Source: Candidatus Limnocylindrales bacterium (lineage in GTDB: Bacteria; Moduliflexota; Moduliflexia; Moduliflexales; JAUQPW01). From it: a DNA stretch of 56,230 nucleotides. Shown here one piece after another: positions 46,701 to 55,703 of the stretch; within the stretch, counting starts at the first letter, position 1; each line of letters opens with the position of its first letter. The DNA lies in NCBI GenBank assembly GCA_035559535.1, contig DATMBG010000016.1, positions 1 through 56,230 on the forward strand. Direction: 5' to 3'. The notes beneath the pieces were generated by a model. The model saw only the letters and a program-made list of their open reading frames with translations. It was not told the DNA's origin and did no database searches. A program made the position numbers and the translations under genes.

Positions 46701-47537
46701 ATGATCACAGTTCGTATAGCTAAAAGTGCAGGATTTTGCTTTGGAGTTCGGGACGCCATCCAGATTGCTCTGGATACAGCCCAAAGTAAACAAGGGCCTG
46801 TCCACATGCTGGGACATATTGTGCATAACGAACACGTGGTTAAGTCTATCCATGAAGCCGGAGTAAAAGTGGTAAATCAGGTCCAGGATATCGACTCGGG
46901 GATTCTTTTAATTCGGGCCCATGGAGCGGTCCCCAGTATTTATGAAGAAGCTAAAAAGCGAGGACTTCAGGTGGTCGATGCAACCTGTCCCCTTGTTTTA
47001 GAAATCCATGAATATGCCCGAGAGCTTGAAAAAGAAGGCTACCGGGTGGTAATTATCGGAGATCACGGGCATGATGAGGTGATAGGAATTTCCGGTCAGG
47101 TTAAAGACGCCATCGTTATCGCCAAACCGGAGGAAGCAGATAAAGTCGGTCGAATGAAAAAAATAGGGGTCGTCGTCCAATCCACCCAAAACATTGAAAA
47201 CGTCCAGAAGATTGTAGCCAAGTTGGTAGGTAAATGCCAGGAATTAAAGTTTATTAATACCATCTGTGGGCCTACAACCGCTCACCAGAATGAGATTCGG
47301 ACCATGCCCCTGGAAAACGATGTGATGATCATTGTAGGTTCTTTTACCAGCGCCAATACCAAGCGACTCACGGCTATCTCCCAATCCCTCAACCCTCGAA
47401 CCTACCAGGTAGAGTCTGCTGCCGACCTGAATCCAGCCTGGTTCCATGGAGCCCAAACGGTTGGTGTCTCTGCAGGAGCCTCCACGCCGGATTCGATTAT
47501 TAACGAGGTCGTGGAAAAGATTAAATCGTTGGGTTGA
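46701..47537 (+). CDS. ispH: 4-hydroxy-3-methylbut-2-enyl diphosphate reductase IspH
   Basis: A protein of 278 residues. Cluster cysteines Cys13 (AGFCFGVRDA), Cys96 (DATCPLV) and Cys189 (NTICGPTT), proton donor Glu126 in HDEVIG, and QST at 160-162. Last step of the MEP isoprenoid pathway, giving IPP and DMAPP. Shine-Dalgarno GGGAGAG. GPTTAHQNEI replaces the more common ATTNRQ. A GT21-like gene is 52 bp downstream. Confidence 0.95.
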   Translation: MITVRIAKSAGFCFGVRDAIQIALDTAQSKQGPVHMLGHIVHNEHVVKSIHEAGVKVVNQVQDIDSGILLIRAHGAVPSIYEEAKKRGLQVVDATCPLVLEIHEYARELEKEGYRVVIIGDHGHDEVIGISGQVKDAIVIAKPEEADKVGRMKKIGVVVQSTQNIENVQKIVAKLVGKCQELKFINTICGPTTAHQNEIRTMPLENDVMIIVGSFTSANTKRLTAISQSLNPRTYQVESAADLNPAWFHGAQTVGVSAGASTPDSIINEVVEKIKSLG

Positions 47538-47589
47538 TGATCCCAGGATAATGATCTGTTACCCACCTGCAAACCATGAACGATGAACC

Positions 47590-48894
47590 ATGGGAGTGGG
47601 AATTGAATTCCTGTTTTTTCTCTTCGGAGGGCTGGTTATCCTTGAAAACCTCTATACCTTATGGGGGGGACTGAGATATCATCATCGTATCCGACGTTTC
47701 CTAACCAAAGATTCACCTCCAACTTTCCAGTCTTGTAAGGCGGTTGTCATCATCCCCTGTAAAGGTCTTGACCCCGGTTTTAAAGAGAATGTTCAGGCTT
47801 TCTTCCAGCAAGATTATCCTGTCTATCATATTTTATTTGTGACGGCCACTCCAGAGGATCCGGCCTTTCCCGTACTTCACCAGATCATTCGAGAAAATCC
47901 CCGGATCCCTGCAAAGGTCTTGATCGCCGGATGGGGATCCCGGTGCAGTCAGAAGATCCATAATTTGAGAATTGCCATTCAGAACACAGACCCTGAAGAT
48001 GAGATCTATGTATTTGCAGATTCTGATATTCGTCCTCATCCTCAATGGCTTAGAAACCTGATCAACCCCTTGTTAGAAGAATGGGAGGGTACGCCCTTAG
48101 AAGACCAGGAAAACCTGGGTCAAATCCCCCCTTTTTCCCGTCTTTCCCTCCTCCCACCCTTCCATAAACCTATAGGTGCAACCACGGGATACCGCTGGTA
48201 TCTCCCGGACCGGAGAAATCTCGGATCCCTTCTCCGGGTTATCTGGAATGGAAATGTTTTACCCATTTTAGAAGATCCTAAGCTTAACTTTGCCTGGGGA
48301 GGATCTACGGCCATCCCAAGAAAATTATTTGAAAAAACCGGGGTCCTCCAATCCTGGGAAGGGGCATTAAGCGATGATTATGCTCTGACCTGGGCCTTAA
48401 AAAAAAGAGGTTATCGGATCTTATTCGTTCCTCAAGGCCTGACACTCTCCCATGAAAACTGTAGTTTGAGGGAATTTCTGGAATGGAGCACCCGACAGAT
48501 GGTCATTACCCGGGTCTATCATCCTCTCCTCTGGAAATTGGGAGCTTTTTCTTTTACTGTTTACAATGGAACGCTGGGTCTTGGTCTGGCTTTAATTTTA
48601 AACAGCCGAAACCCGAACATCTGGGTTTGGGGCATCCTGGGAAGTCTGGGAATTTTTCCTCTCCTTAAAAGCTACCTCCGTTTAAAGACCGTTCTTGAGA
48701 TTTTACCGACAGATCAAAAGCAGCTTAAAAAATACCGATGGAGTTATATTCTCTTATCTCCCCTGGTAGCCATCCTGAATTTTTACATTTGCCTCCACTC
48801 TGCGCTTACCCGACGCATTACCTGGCGAGGAATCACCTATGAAATGAAGTCTCCAACAGAAACCATCTTCCTGGGAAAGAATAAAAAAATTTAA
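47590..48894 (+). CDS. Ceramide-glucosyltransferase-like (GT21) glycosyltransferase
   Basis: A protein of 434 residues. N-terminal membrane segment (about 8-24), GT-A core with VVIIPCKGLDPGFKENVQAF, FADSDIRP (DxD), LSDDYALTWALKKRGYRI, and RQMVITR, then C-terminal membrane segments (about 325-420). This D,D,D,(R/Q)xxxxR pattern belongs to GT2/GT21 enzymes such as HpnI or ceramide glucosyltransferase. An unusual insertion (about 158-195) separates the strand after DxD from GATTGYRW. Proximity to ispH suggests an isoprenoid-derived lipid acceptor, but that is inference. Confidence 0.85.
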   Translation: MGVGIEFLFFLFGGLVILENLYTLWGGLRYHHRIRRFLTKDSPPTFQSCKAVVIIPCKGLDPGFKENVQAFFQQDYPVYHILFVTATPEDPAFPVLHQIIRENPRIPAKVLIAGWGSRCSQKIHNLRIAIQNTDPEDEIYVFADSDIRPHPQWLRNLINPLLEEWEGTPLEDQENLGQIPPFSRLSLLPPFHKPIGATTGYRWYLPDRRNLGSLLRVIWNGNVLPILEDPKLNFAWGGSTAIPRKLFEKTGVLQSWEGALSDDYALTWALKKRGYRILFVPQGLTLSHENCSLREFLEWSTRQMVITRVYHPLLWKLGAFSFTVYNGTLGLGLALILNSRNPNIWVWGILGSLGIFPLLKSYLRLKTVLEILPTDQKQLKKYRWSYILLSPLVAILNFYICLHSALTRRITWRGITYEMKSPTETIFLGKNKKI

Positions 48895-48953
48895 AAGATG
48901 AAAGCCTTGGCAGAATCCTTGACAAGGACGAAGGACTACTTTACTATTTATAC

Positions 48954-49433
48954 ATGGGTTTTTTTAATCAATCAGATTTTAAATTTTATCTTCGACGATT
49001 GGAAGAGCTGCTGGATCTTTATCTGGTAAAAAAAGCTCCTTCGCTGCCTGCCGATTGGAAAGAGCTTTTTGTTAATTTTGCTCCCTGGCTCGCCATTCTT
49101 ATCATTATCTTTTCGTTACCTGTTCTGTTAATTACCTTTGGACTCGGTGCATTGATTTTACCTTTTAGTTTTTTAGGGGGAGCCAGCCGAGGCTTTCACT
49201 ATGGATTTGATTACTTTTCAACCCTGATTTTTGTGGGAAGCTCCCTGGTTTTAAATATTATGGCCCTTCCCGGGCTTTTCAAGCGAACACGAAGATCCTG
49301 GTATTTGGTTTATTATACAGCCCTTTTAAGTGGAATTTATAACATTTTAACCCTTAGTTTGATGGGTTTTATCCTGGGATCCGGGATTATTTTATATATT
49401 CTCTTTCAGATTAAAGAATATTATACAAATTAG
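48954..49433 (+). CDS. Conserved small integral membrane protein
   Basis: A protein of 159 residues. A conserved-looking N-terminus (LEELLDLYLVKKAPSLPADWKE), then four hydrophobic segments (about 43-70, 85-105, 117-130, 135-152) and a basic patch FKRTRRSW. The layout matches a widespread unnamed membrane family; function unknown. It lies 59 bp after the GT gene. Confidence 0.75.
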   Translation: MGFFNQSDFKFYLRRLEELLDLYLVKKAPSLPADWKELFVNFAPWLAILIIIFSLPVLLITFGLGALILPFSFLGGASRGFHYGFDYFSTLIFVGSSLVLNIMALPGLFKRTRRSWYLVYYTALLSGIYNILTLSLMGFILGSGIILYILFQIKEYYTN

Positions 49434-49495
49434 TACCTTGTTCGGGGGTGAGGGCCACTTAAAAGTCAAGCAAAACTAAGTAAACAAGGTACTAC
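49434..49495. mobile_element. Short copy of the MITE-like terminus
   Basis: GTACCTTG (49433-49440) and GGCCACTTAAAAGTCAAGCA to GGTACT (49453-49492). The latter matches 1871-1910 in 38 of 40 bases. The outer GTACCTTG/CAAGGTAC is inverted, so this is probably a deletion derivative of the 1389-1911 element. Confidence 0.7.
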
Positions 49496-49552
49496 TAAAG
49501 TAAAAAGACATCGCGCTTTTGCAGGTTTTTATTAGTTATTGATTCTGTTTAT

Positions 49553-49636
49553 CCACGAAGAGGGAAGTATGGAAGTATGGAGGTACAGAAGTTAGAACTT
49601 CCACACTCCCATACTTCCATACTTCCCTCTTCGTGG
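49553..49636. repeat. Perfect 28-bp inverted repeat of AGTATGGAAGT words
   Basis: The left arm 49553-49580 (CCACGAAGAGGGAAGTATGG...) and right arm 49609-49636 are exact reverse complements. The 28-bp centre itself holds GAAGTTAGAACTTC. Upstream of tsaD. Confidence 0.92.
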
Positions 49637-49667
49637 TATCTTTGTGTCCATATAAGATGAGAGAGTT

Positions 49668-50669
49668 ATGTTAATTTTAGGTATTGAATCATCCTGTGAT
49701 GATACGGCGGCTGCGGTTGTAGAGGACGGGGTTAAGATCCTTTCCAATGTTATTTCTTCTCAAAACGAATTTCACCAAAAATATGGGGGGATCGTTCCGG
49801 AAATTGCTTCTCGGAAGCATGTAGAGTTGATTTTGTATGTTATTGATGAAGCCTTAAAGAAAGCCGGAATTACCCTGGATGATCCGGAGGCTATCGCAGT
49901 GACCTATAAGCCTGGGTTGGTAGGATCTTTGTTGGTTGGACTTTCGGCAGCCAAAGCTATAGCCTATGCACGTCGTAAACCGTTGGTCGGGGTCAACCAT
50001 ATCGAAGCCCATGCCTATGCGAATTTTATGGAACACCCGGATCTGGAAGTACCTCATCTGGATTTAACGGTGTCAGGGGGGCATACGTTATTGGTTTATA
50101 TTAAGTCTCCAACAGAACATGAGATTCTCGGTGGAACCGTGGATGATGCGGTAGGAGAAGCCTATGATAAAATCGCTAAATTTTTGAATCTGGGATTTCC
50201 CGGAGGGCCCATTATCGATCGACTTGCCAAAGGTGGAGATCCCAAAGCCATTGATTTTCCTCGGCCACTTTTGAACAGTGGAGATTATAATTTCAGTTTT
50301 AGTGGGTTAAAAACAGCCGTAACCTACTTTGTTAGAGAAGCCAAAGCACAGGGTAAAGAGGTTCGAGAAGAAGACCTGTTGGCTAGTTTTCAACAGGCAG
50401 CGGTGGATGTACTGGTTGCAAAACTCTTGAAAGCCAGTGAGGAAAAACGGGTTTCTACCGTCACTTTATCCGGCGGGGTCGCTGCCAACAGCCTGTTACG
50501 GAAAACCTTATCCGAAAAAGGCCGTGAGTTGGGTTTAAAAGTGGTTTATCCCAGTCTGGCTTTGTGTACGGATAACGCTGCCATTATAGCCGGACTCGGA
50601 TATCATCTCTTTAAAAAAGGGGTACGGAGTGGCTTAGACTTAAGTGCCAAAGCCAATCTGGAGTTCTAA
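49668..50669 (+). CDS. tsaD: tRNA N6-adenosine threonylcarbamoyltransferase TsaD
   Basis: A protein of 333 residues. LGIESSCDDTAAAVV (ASKHA phosphate motif), NHIEAHAYA (metal-binding His pair), SGGHTLL, and GGVAANSLLR. It transfers threonylcarbamoyl from TC-AMP to A37 of ANN-decoding tRNAs. tsaC is 9 bp downstream. No key residue missing. Confidence 0.97.
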   Translation: MLILGIESSCDDTAAAVVEDGVKILSNVISSQNEFHQKYGGIVPEIASRKHVELILYVIDEALKKAGITLDDPEAIAVTYKPGLVGSLLVGLSAAKAIAYARRKPLVGVNHIEAHAYANFMEHPDLEVPHLDLTVSGGHTLLVYIKSPTEHEILGGTVDDAVGEAYDKIAKFLNLGFPGGPIIDRLAKGGDPKAIDFPRPLLNSGDYNFSFSGLKTAVTYFVREAKAQGKEVREEDLLASFQQAAVDVLVAKLLKASEEKRVSTVTLSGGVAANSLLRKTLSEKGRELGLKVVYPSLALCTDNAAIIAGLGYHLFKKGVRSGLDLSAKANLEF

Positions 50670-50678
50670 TTAGTATCC

Positions 50679-51332
50679 ATGATCCGACAACCGCCTATAA
50701 GAGACTGCCGATATGGCTTGGATCTTCAGATCCTTCAAGAAGCTGTAGAGATCCTACGAGAGGGGGGAATTGTTGTCTGCCCTACCGATACGGGGTATTT
50801 GCTGGGAGGGGATGGTCTTCGGGAAGAGGTTATCCGAAAAATTTTTGAAATTAAAGGACGTTCCTTCAATAAACCGATTCATCTGGTGGTATCGGATAAG
50901 GAGATGGCTCAGCGACTGGCCGTCTGGAATGAAAAAGCGGAAAAGTTGTTTCGAGAACTTCTCCCAGGGCCACTCACCCTCATTCTTAAAAAAAAGGAAA
51001 TCGTTCCAGACCTGCTGGTTAGTGGAACCGGAAAAATCGGATTACGGATGCCTGGAAATAATCTGGTTCTGCAATTGGTAGCGGCCGCCGGGGTACCTAT
51101 TACCGCTACCAGTGCCAATAGCTCCGGAAAGGAATCCCCTTTTACCGTAGAAGAAGTGCTCCAACAACTGGAGGAAGGACTGGAAAGGGTCGATTTAATT
51201 TTGGATCAGGGAGAGACCCTTTATCGAAGGTCATCGACTATTGTGGATATATCGGAAGAGACACCGAAGGTTTTAAGGGAAGGACCTATCTCCCCTCAGC
51301 AAATCTTTACAATTTTAGGCTCTTCCTATTGA
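50679..51332 (+). CDS. tsaC: L-threonylcarbamoyladenylate synthase (TsaC/Sua5 type)
   Basis: A protein of 217 residues of the YrdC/TsaC fold: IVVCPTDTGYLLGG, KGRSFNKPIHLVV (KRxxxKP-like pocket), LLPGPLTLIL, GLRMPGN, TSANSSGKESP. Makes threonylcarbamoyl-AMP from Thr, bicarbonate and ATP for TsaD. Co-transcription with tsaD is almost certain (9-bp gap). No Sua5 C-terminal domain. Confidence 0.93.
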   Translation: MIRQPPIRDCRYGLDLQILQEAVEILREGGIVVCPTDTGYLLGGDGLREEVIRKIFEIKGRSFNKPIHLVVSDKEMAQRLAVWNEKAEKLFRELLPGPLTLILKKKEIVPDLLVSGTGKIGLRMPGNNLVLQLVAAAGVPITATSANSSGKESPFTVEEVLQQLEEGLERVDLILDQGETLYRRSSTIVDISEETPKVLREGPISPQQIFTILGSSY

Positions 51333-51376
51333 CAGAGAACTTATCTACCTCGTATATTAAAACTTGCTTATCTGGT

Positions 51377-51451
51377 GTCCCCATCGTCTAGCCCGGCTTA
51401 GGACATCGCCCTTTCACGGCGGCAACGGGGGTTCAAATCCCCCTGGGGACG
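51377..51451 (+). tRNA. tRNA-Glu (TTC)
   Basis: 75 nt, clean cloverleaf: acceptor GTCCCCA / TGGGGAC, anticodon stem TCGCC / GGCGG with loop CTTTCAC (anticodon TTC at 51413-51415), T arm GGGGG-TTCAAAT-CCCCC, discriminator G at 51451. No CCA is encoded. Lies 44 bp after tsaC. Confidence 0.95.
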
Positions 51452-51462
51452 TTCAATCAGTT

Positions 51463-51497
51463 AAGGGATTACCGGAGTGTAATCCCTTTTTTATTTT
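51463..51497 (+). terminator. Rho-independent terminator after tRNA-Glu
   Basis: A 10-bp perfect stem AAGGGATTAC / GTAATCCCTT with loop CGGAGT, followed by TTTTATTTTT. Immediately after the tRNA, so it ends tRNA and possibly tsaD-tsaC transcription. Confidence 0.92.
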
Positions 51498-51664
51498 TGA
51501 AGGTCTTAAACCTAAGAAAGGGGTGAAAGATTCACCCCGGGATGAAAGAATTTTCAGGCTTTTATCTCTAAATACCTTACCTTTGCCTCTAACTGCCTGC
51601 ACAGGAATTCAGGAACTCTCCCCATTTACCGCTCGTCGACTCACTTTAACTACCTGGATAAGGA

Positions 51665-51859
51665 TTAAGGAGCTGGTGTAGGACCTACCGGAAAGTCTAT
51701 TGGAAGGGCTTTACCAATAGCCGTAGCTTCAGGGCTACACTCGGAGTGTCCGAATCCACCGGTACTAACGGGATGGCCTTGAGCATTTAAGGTAATATAA
51801 TAAAAAGCATTATCGAAAGTAGAAAACGAGTTTTTGTGGACATAGATCTTCTCCTTCAT
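51665..51859 (-). CDS. Possible small protein
   Basis: A 64-residue frame with balanced composition (FSTFDNAFYYITLNAQGHPV, then GGFGHSECSPEATAIGKALP), start ATG 51859, and no clear Shine-Dalgarno. No signal peptide or known motif. It is alone in a gap between the tRNA and treY; could be spurious. Confidence 0.3.
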   Translation of the reverse strand: MKEKIYVHKNSFSTFDNAFYYITLNAQGHPVSTGGFGHSECSPEATAIGKALPIDFPVGPTPAP

Positions 51860-52622
51860 TGTTTATCCCAGGGTCTTGAATTTAAAAAACCATGGGATAA
51901 TAAGAAAAATAGGAACCTATTTAAAATAAACCCAAATATCGAGGGTCTATCACCGCTTCCGCTACGTGGGGGGAGGTTTCCTTCGGAGCTTGAAACGGAG
52001 CTTGAAAAAATTCTGGATTTCTGAATCCCCCGACTTGCGTCGGGGGCCACCAACCATTCGTCCCTGCCGGGACTTTTCAGCTTAACTTGGCGTGTAGGGA
52101 GTTAGGGGGTCAGGTTGGTAAAAAGATACCCTTGGAAGGGGGATAGTATCGGTCAGAAGATAAAATTTTATTTAAAATAAGATAAAAAGGGATATATTTG
52201 AGTATAATTATCTAAACTTACTTTTAAAATTTATTTTCTGCTGGTTATTAATGAGGGGGAGCAGGGCTTTCAGGGGTAGTTAACCTAGAAGGCTTTTTAG
52301 AGAAAGCTTGTAGATAGGCCCCCTTTCCCGACCCTTCCCCCACTGGGGCAGGAGGACTTTGCTCCGAAGTTCCCTCTCCTGCCAAACGAGGGGAGGGACA
52401 GGGTGGGAGCGCGCTTACTAACCCGCACTTCCACAAAAACCTCCTCCAGAAAGGAGAAGCGAGGGGGTAAAGAAAGAATGGTTTTTAAATTTAACTCTAC
52501 AGGATGCTTATACGATTTAAAATTCGGGTAAAATTAGGGGCCCCTGGCTTTGAGGTAAGAATAAATCAAAACCTTTAAAGTCAGGAGTGTAGGCGTCCGG
52601 CCTGCCTGTCTCCTCTAACTTT
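51860..52622. other. Repeat-rich gap before treY
   Basis: No convincing gene. Holds a CCCCCGACTTGCGTCGGGGG hairpin (52027-52046), an inverted AAGTTAAGC/CCTGCCGGGAC block (about 52060-52120), AT-rich DNA (52145-52250), and a degenerate C-rich/G-rich repeat near 52318-52412 (CCCTTCCCCCACTGGGGCAGG). Confidence 0.6.
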
Positions 52623-55600
52623 ATGGAAAACCATCTAAATACCCTGATCCAACAGATCAGCTCTTTTACCAGGATCCCCATCTCCGTTTATCGCCTTCAA
52701 TTCAATCATACTTTTACCTTTCGGGATGCCCAACGGCTCATTCCCTATCTCTACGAGCTAGGGATCAGCGACTGTTACGCCTCTCCTTACATGAAGGCAC
52801 GACCGGGAAGCCTGCACGGTTATGATATCATAGATCATAATGCCCTTAATCCAGAAATCGGAACAGAGGAAGATTACCAAGCATTCGTGCAGGAATTGAG
52901 AGCACACGGCATGGGCCATATTCTCGATTTTGTACCCAATCATGTTGGAATTGCAGAAAGTAGTAATCCCTGGTGGCAGGATGTTCTCGAGAATGGTCCG
53001 AGTTCCCGCTTTGCCTCTTTTTTCGATATCGATTGGAAACCTTTGAAACCCGAATTGGAGAACAAAGTCCTTCTTCCTATTTTAGGGGATCAATACGGTA
53101 AAGTTTTGGAAAATCAAGAACTGATTTTGACCTTTGAAGAGGGTGCGTTTTTTGTTCGGTATCATCAACATAAATTACCCATTGCGCCCCGGACCTCTGC
53201 CCATATCTTAAAACATCGCCTTTCTGAACTGGAGAAAATCCTCGGAAGTGAACATCCGCACTTTCTGGAATATCAAAGTATTCTGACCGCTTTAAGCTAC
53301 CTCCCCCCACGTACTGAAAAGGATCCACAAAAAATTGCCGAGAGACATCGCGAAAAGGAAATCATCAAAAAACGACTTGCCAATCTATGTAGCGAGAGCC
53401 CCGAGGTCAGAGCTTTTATTGAAGAGAACATCCGGATCTTCAACGGTGTAAAAGGGGATCCCCGGAGTTTTGACCTTTTGGATGCACTTTTAGATGCCCA
53501 GGCCTACCGTTTAGCCCATTGGTATGTAGCCGGCGAGGAGATCAACTATCGTCGGTTTTTTGATATTAACGAACTGGCCGCGATTCGTATGGAAAACCCG
53601 GAGGTCTTCCAGGAAACCCACCGGCTCCTCTTTCAATTGATCCGGGAAGGGAAAGTAACCGGTCTGAGGATTGATCACTCTGATGGTCTCTTCAATCCAG
53701 CACAATACTTTTTACAACTCCAGAAAAATTGCCTGCTTCAGTGGGCAAAAAGTCAAGAAGGGGAGAAGGAGAGAAAGGAAGAAGGAGAAGAGGAAGAAAC
53801 CTTCCAGCACTTATTGTTTCAACGTTTCGAGGCAGAATGGAGGAAGAATCCCCATGCCCCTCTGGTACGCCCCTTTTATTTAATTGCAGAAAAGATTTTG
53901 AGCGAAGGGGAAAACCTGCCGGAGGATTGGGTTATCTATGGTACGGTGGGATATGATTTCATGAATACCCTCAATGGGCTTTTCGTGAATAGATTCCATG
54001 AAAGGGCCTTTACCACCCTTTATGCCAAATTTATCGGAACGCGGATTCACTTTCCGGATCTGGTTTATGAGAAAAAGAAGTACATTATGGAAGTTGCAAT
54101 GTCCAGTGAGATTAATGTCCTGGGTCATCAGTTGAATCGAATTTCAGAGAAAAATAGAAAATTCAGAGACTTTACCTTAAACAGCTTAACCAATGCAGTT
54201 CGGGAGATTATCGCCTGTTTTCCCATCTATAGAACCTATATAGGAAGTTATAACGATACCGTTACAGAAAGGGATCGAGTGTATATTCACCAGGCAGTTG
54301 AAACTGCTAAAAAGAAAGGACATATTATCGGCTTATCTGTTTTTGATTTTGTGAAGGATATTCTGCTCCTCAAGGATCTGGAAACATTGGATGAGTCAGA
54401 CCGTATCGAGCAAAAGAATTTTGTGATGAGATTTCAACAATTCACCGGTCCGGTGATGGCTAAAGGCCTTGAAGATACGGCATTTTACATTTACAACCGT
54501 CTGCTATCTTTGAATGAAGTGGGCGGAAATCCTCAAAAATTCGGGATTTCTGTAGATACGTTTCATAAAAAGAACCTGGAACGCCTTAAACACTGGCCCT
54601 ATTCTCTACTTTCCACCTCAACCCACGATACCAAACGGGGAGAAGACGTTCGGGCCCGTATTAACGTCCTTTCTGAACTTCCCCAGGAATGGAGGAGTTG
54701 TCTGACCCGATGGAGTCGGCTCAATAAAAAGAAAAAAATAGTCGTCAACGGTCAATGGGTTCCCGATCCCAATGAAGAATATCTGCTTTATCAAACCCTG
54801 CTGGGGGCCTGGCCCTTTCAGATGAAGAATCAGGAAGAATATCAGACCTTTCAAGAGAGAATTCAAGAATACATGCAAAAAGCGATTAAAGAGGCCAAGA
54901 TCCATACCAGTTGGATTAACCCCAATAAAGAATATGACGAGGCGGTCAGGGCTTTTGTGGCCGCCATTCTGGATAACTCTAAGCCCAATCCTTTCCTGGA
55001 AGATTTTAAAATCTTTCAAAGAAAAATTGCCGATTACGGTATCTATAATTCCCTTTCCCAGACACTTCTCAAGTTAACTTCTCCGGGAATCCCGGAGATT
55101 TATCAGGGTAGTGAACTTTGGAACCTCAGTCTGGTAGATCCAGATAATCGAAGGCCCGTAGACTATACCCTAAGACGTCAGATGCTCTCTGCCTTAAAGG
55201 AGCGGATCTTTGGATCCTCCTCATCCCCCCTTCCCCCAGGTTGGGAGAGCCAGGAGGTAAAGGGAGATCTGATCAAGCTGGTCAGGGAACTAGTCGAGAC
55301 CAGAGAGGATGGTCGGATTAAGTTATATGTGATCTATCGAACCCTGACCTATCGGCGAACAAAAAAGGAGCTTTTTCTAAAAGGGTCTTATATTCCCTTA
55401 AAAAATAGAGGGGGTAAAAAGGATCAGGTCTGTGCTTTTATCCGAAAATATGAAGACCAGGCCATCATAGTGGTTGTGCCCAGACTTCTGACTCGAATTC
55501 TACGGGCTCCAGAAGAGTTACCCCTGGGTCAGCAGGTATGGGGAGATTCTTTTCTCGTACTTCCCCATGAGAAAGCTGGACAAAGATATTATAATATTTT

Positions 55601-55703
55601 CAGCGGAGAAACCCTGGAGACCGGTCAGAGAAATGAAACCGTTATCCTGCCCCTCAATCGTATTTTTGCAAACTTTCCGGTGGCGTTATTGGAACGACGT
55701 TAA
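52623..55703 (+). CDS. treY: Malto-oligosyltrehalose synthase TreY
   Basis: A protein of 1026 residues, slightly longer than most TreY. GH13 regions: YRLQFNHTFTFRDA at the N-terminus, LDFVPNHVG, GLRIDHSDGL (nucleophile Asp), later STHDTKRGEDVRARI, and PGIPEIYQGSELWNLSLVDPDNRRPVDY. It isomerises the reducing-end bond of malto-oligosaccharides to trehalose; the partner TreZ is not in the window. A Glu/Lys-rich insertion (about 378-396) and a Pro/Ser stretch near 868-878 add length. No obvious Shine-Dalgarno. Its last 50 bp overlap the convergent YfhO-like gene. Confidence 0.95.
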   Translation: MENHLNTLIQQISSFTRIPISVYRLQFNHTFTFRDAQRLIPYLYELGISDCYASPYMKARPGSLHGYDIIDHNALNPEIGTEEDYQAFVQELRAHGMGHILDFVPNHVGIAESSNPWWQDVLENGPSSRFASFFDIDWKPLKPELENKVLLPILGDQYGKVLENQELILTFEEGAFFVRYHQHKLPIAPRTSAHILKHRLSELEKILGSEHPHFLEYQSILTALSYLPPRTEKDPQKIAERHREKEIIKKRLANLCSESPEVRAFIEENIRIFNGVKGDPRSFDLLDALLDAQAYRLAHWYVAGEEINYRRFFDINELAAIRMENPEVFQETHRLLFQLIREGKVTGLRIDHSDGLFNPAQYFLQLQKNCLLQWAKSQEGEKERKEEGEEEETFQHLLFQRFEAEWRKNPHAPLVRPFYLIAEKILSEGENLPEDWVIYGTVGYDFMNTLNGLFVNRFHERAFTTLYAKFIGTRIHFPDLVYEKKKYIMEVAMSSEINVLGHQLNRISEKNRKFRDFTLNSLTNAVREIIACFPIYRTYIGSYNDTVTERDRVYIHQAVETAKKKGHIIGLSVFDFVKDILLLKDLETLDESDRIEQKNFVMRFQQFTGPVMAKGLEDTAFYIYNRLLSLNEVGGNPQKFGISVDTFHKKNLERLKHWPYSLLSTSTHDTKRGEDVRARINVLSELPQEWRSCLTRWSRLNKKKKIVVNGQWVPDPNEEYLLYQTLLGAWPFQMKNQEEYQTFQERIQEYMQKAIKEAKIHTSWINPNKEYDEAVRAFVAAILDNSKPNPFLEDFKIFQRKIADYGIYNSLSQTLLKLTSPGIPEIYQGSELWNLSLVDPDNRRPVDYTLRRQMLSALKERIFGSSSSPLPPGWESQEVKGDLIKLVRELVETREDGRIKLYVIYRTLTYRRTKKELFLKGSYIPLKNRGGKKDQVCAFIRKYEDQAIIVVVPRLLTRILRAPEELPLGQQVWGDSFLVLPHEKAGQRYYNIFSGETLETGQRNETVILPLNRIFANFPVALLERR

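Noticed and set aside
51364-51681. 105-codon frame on the + strand
   Set aside because: Overlaps tRNA-Glu and its terminator.
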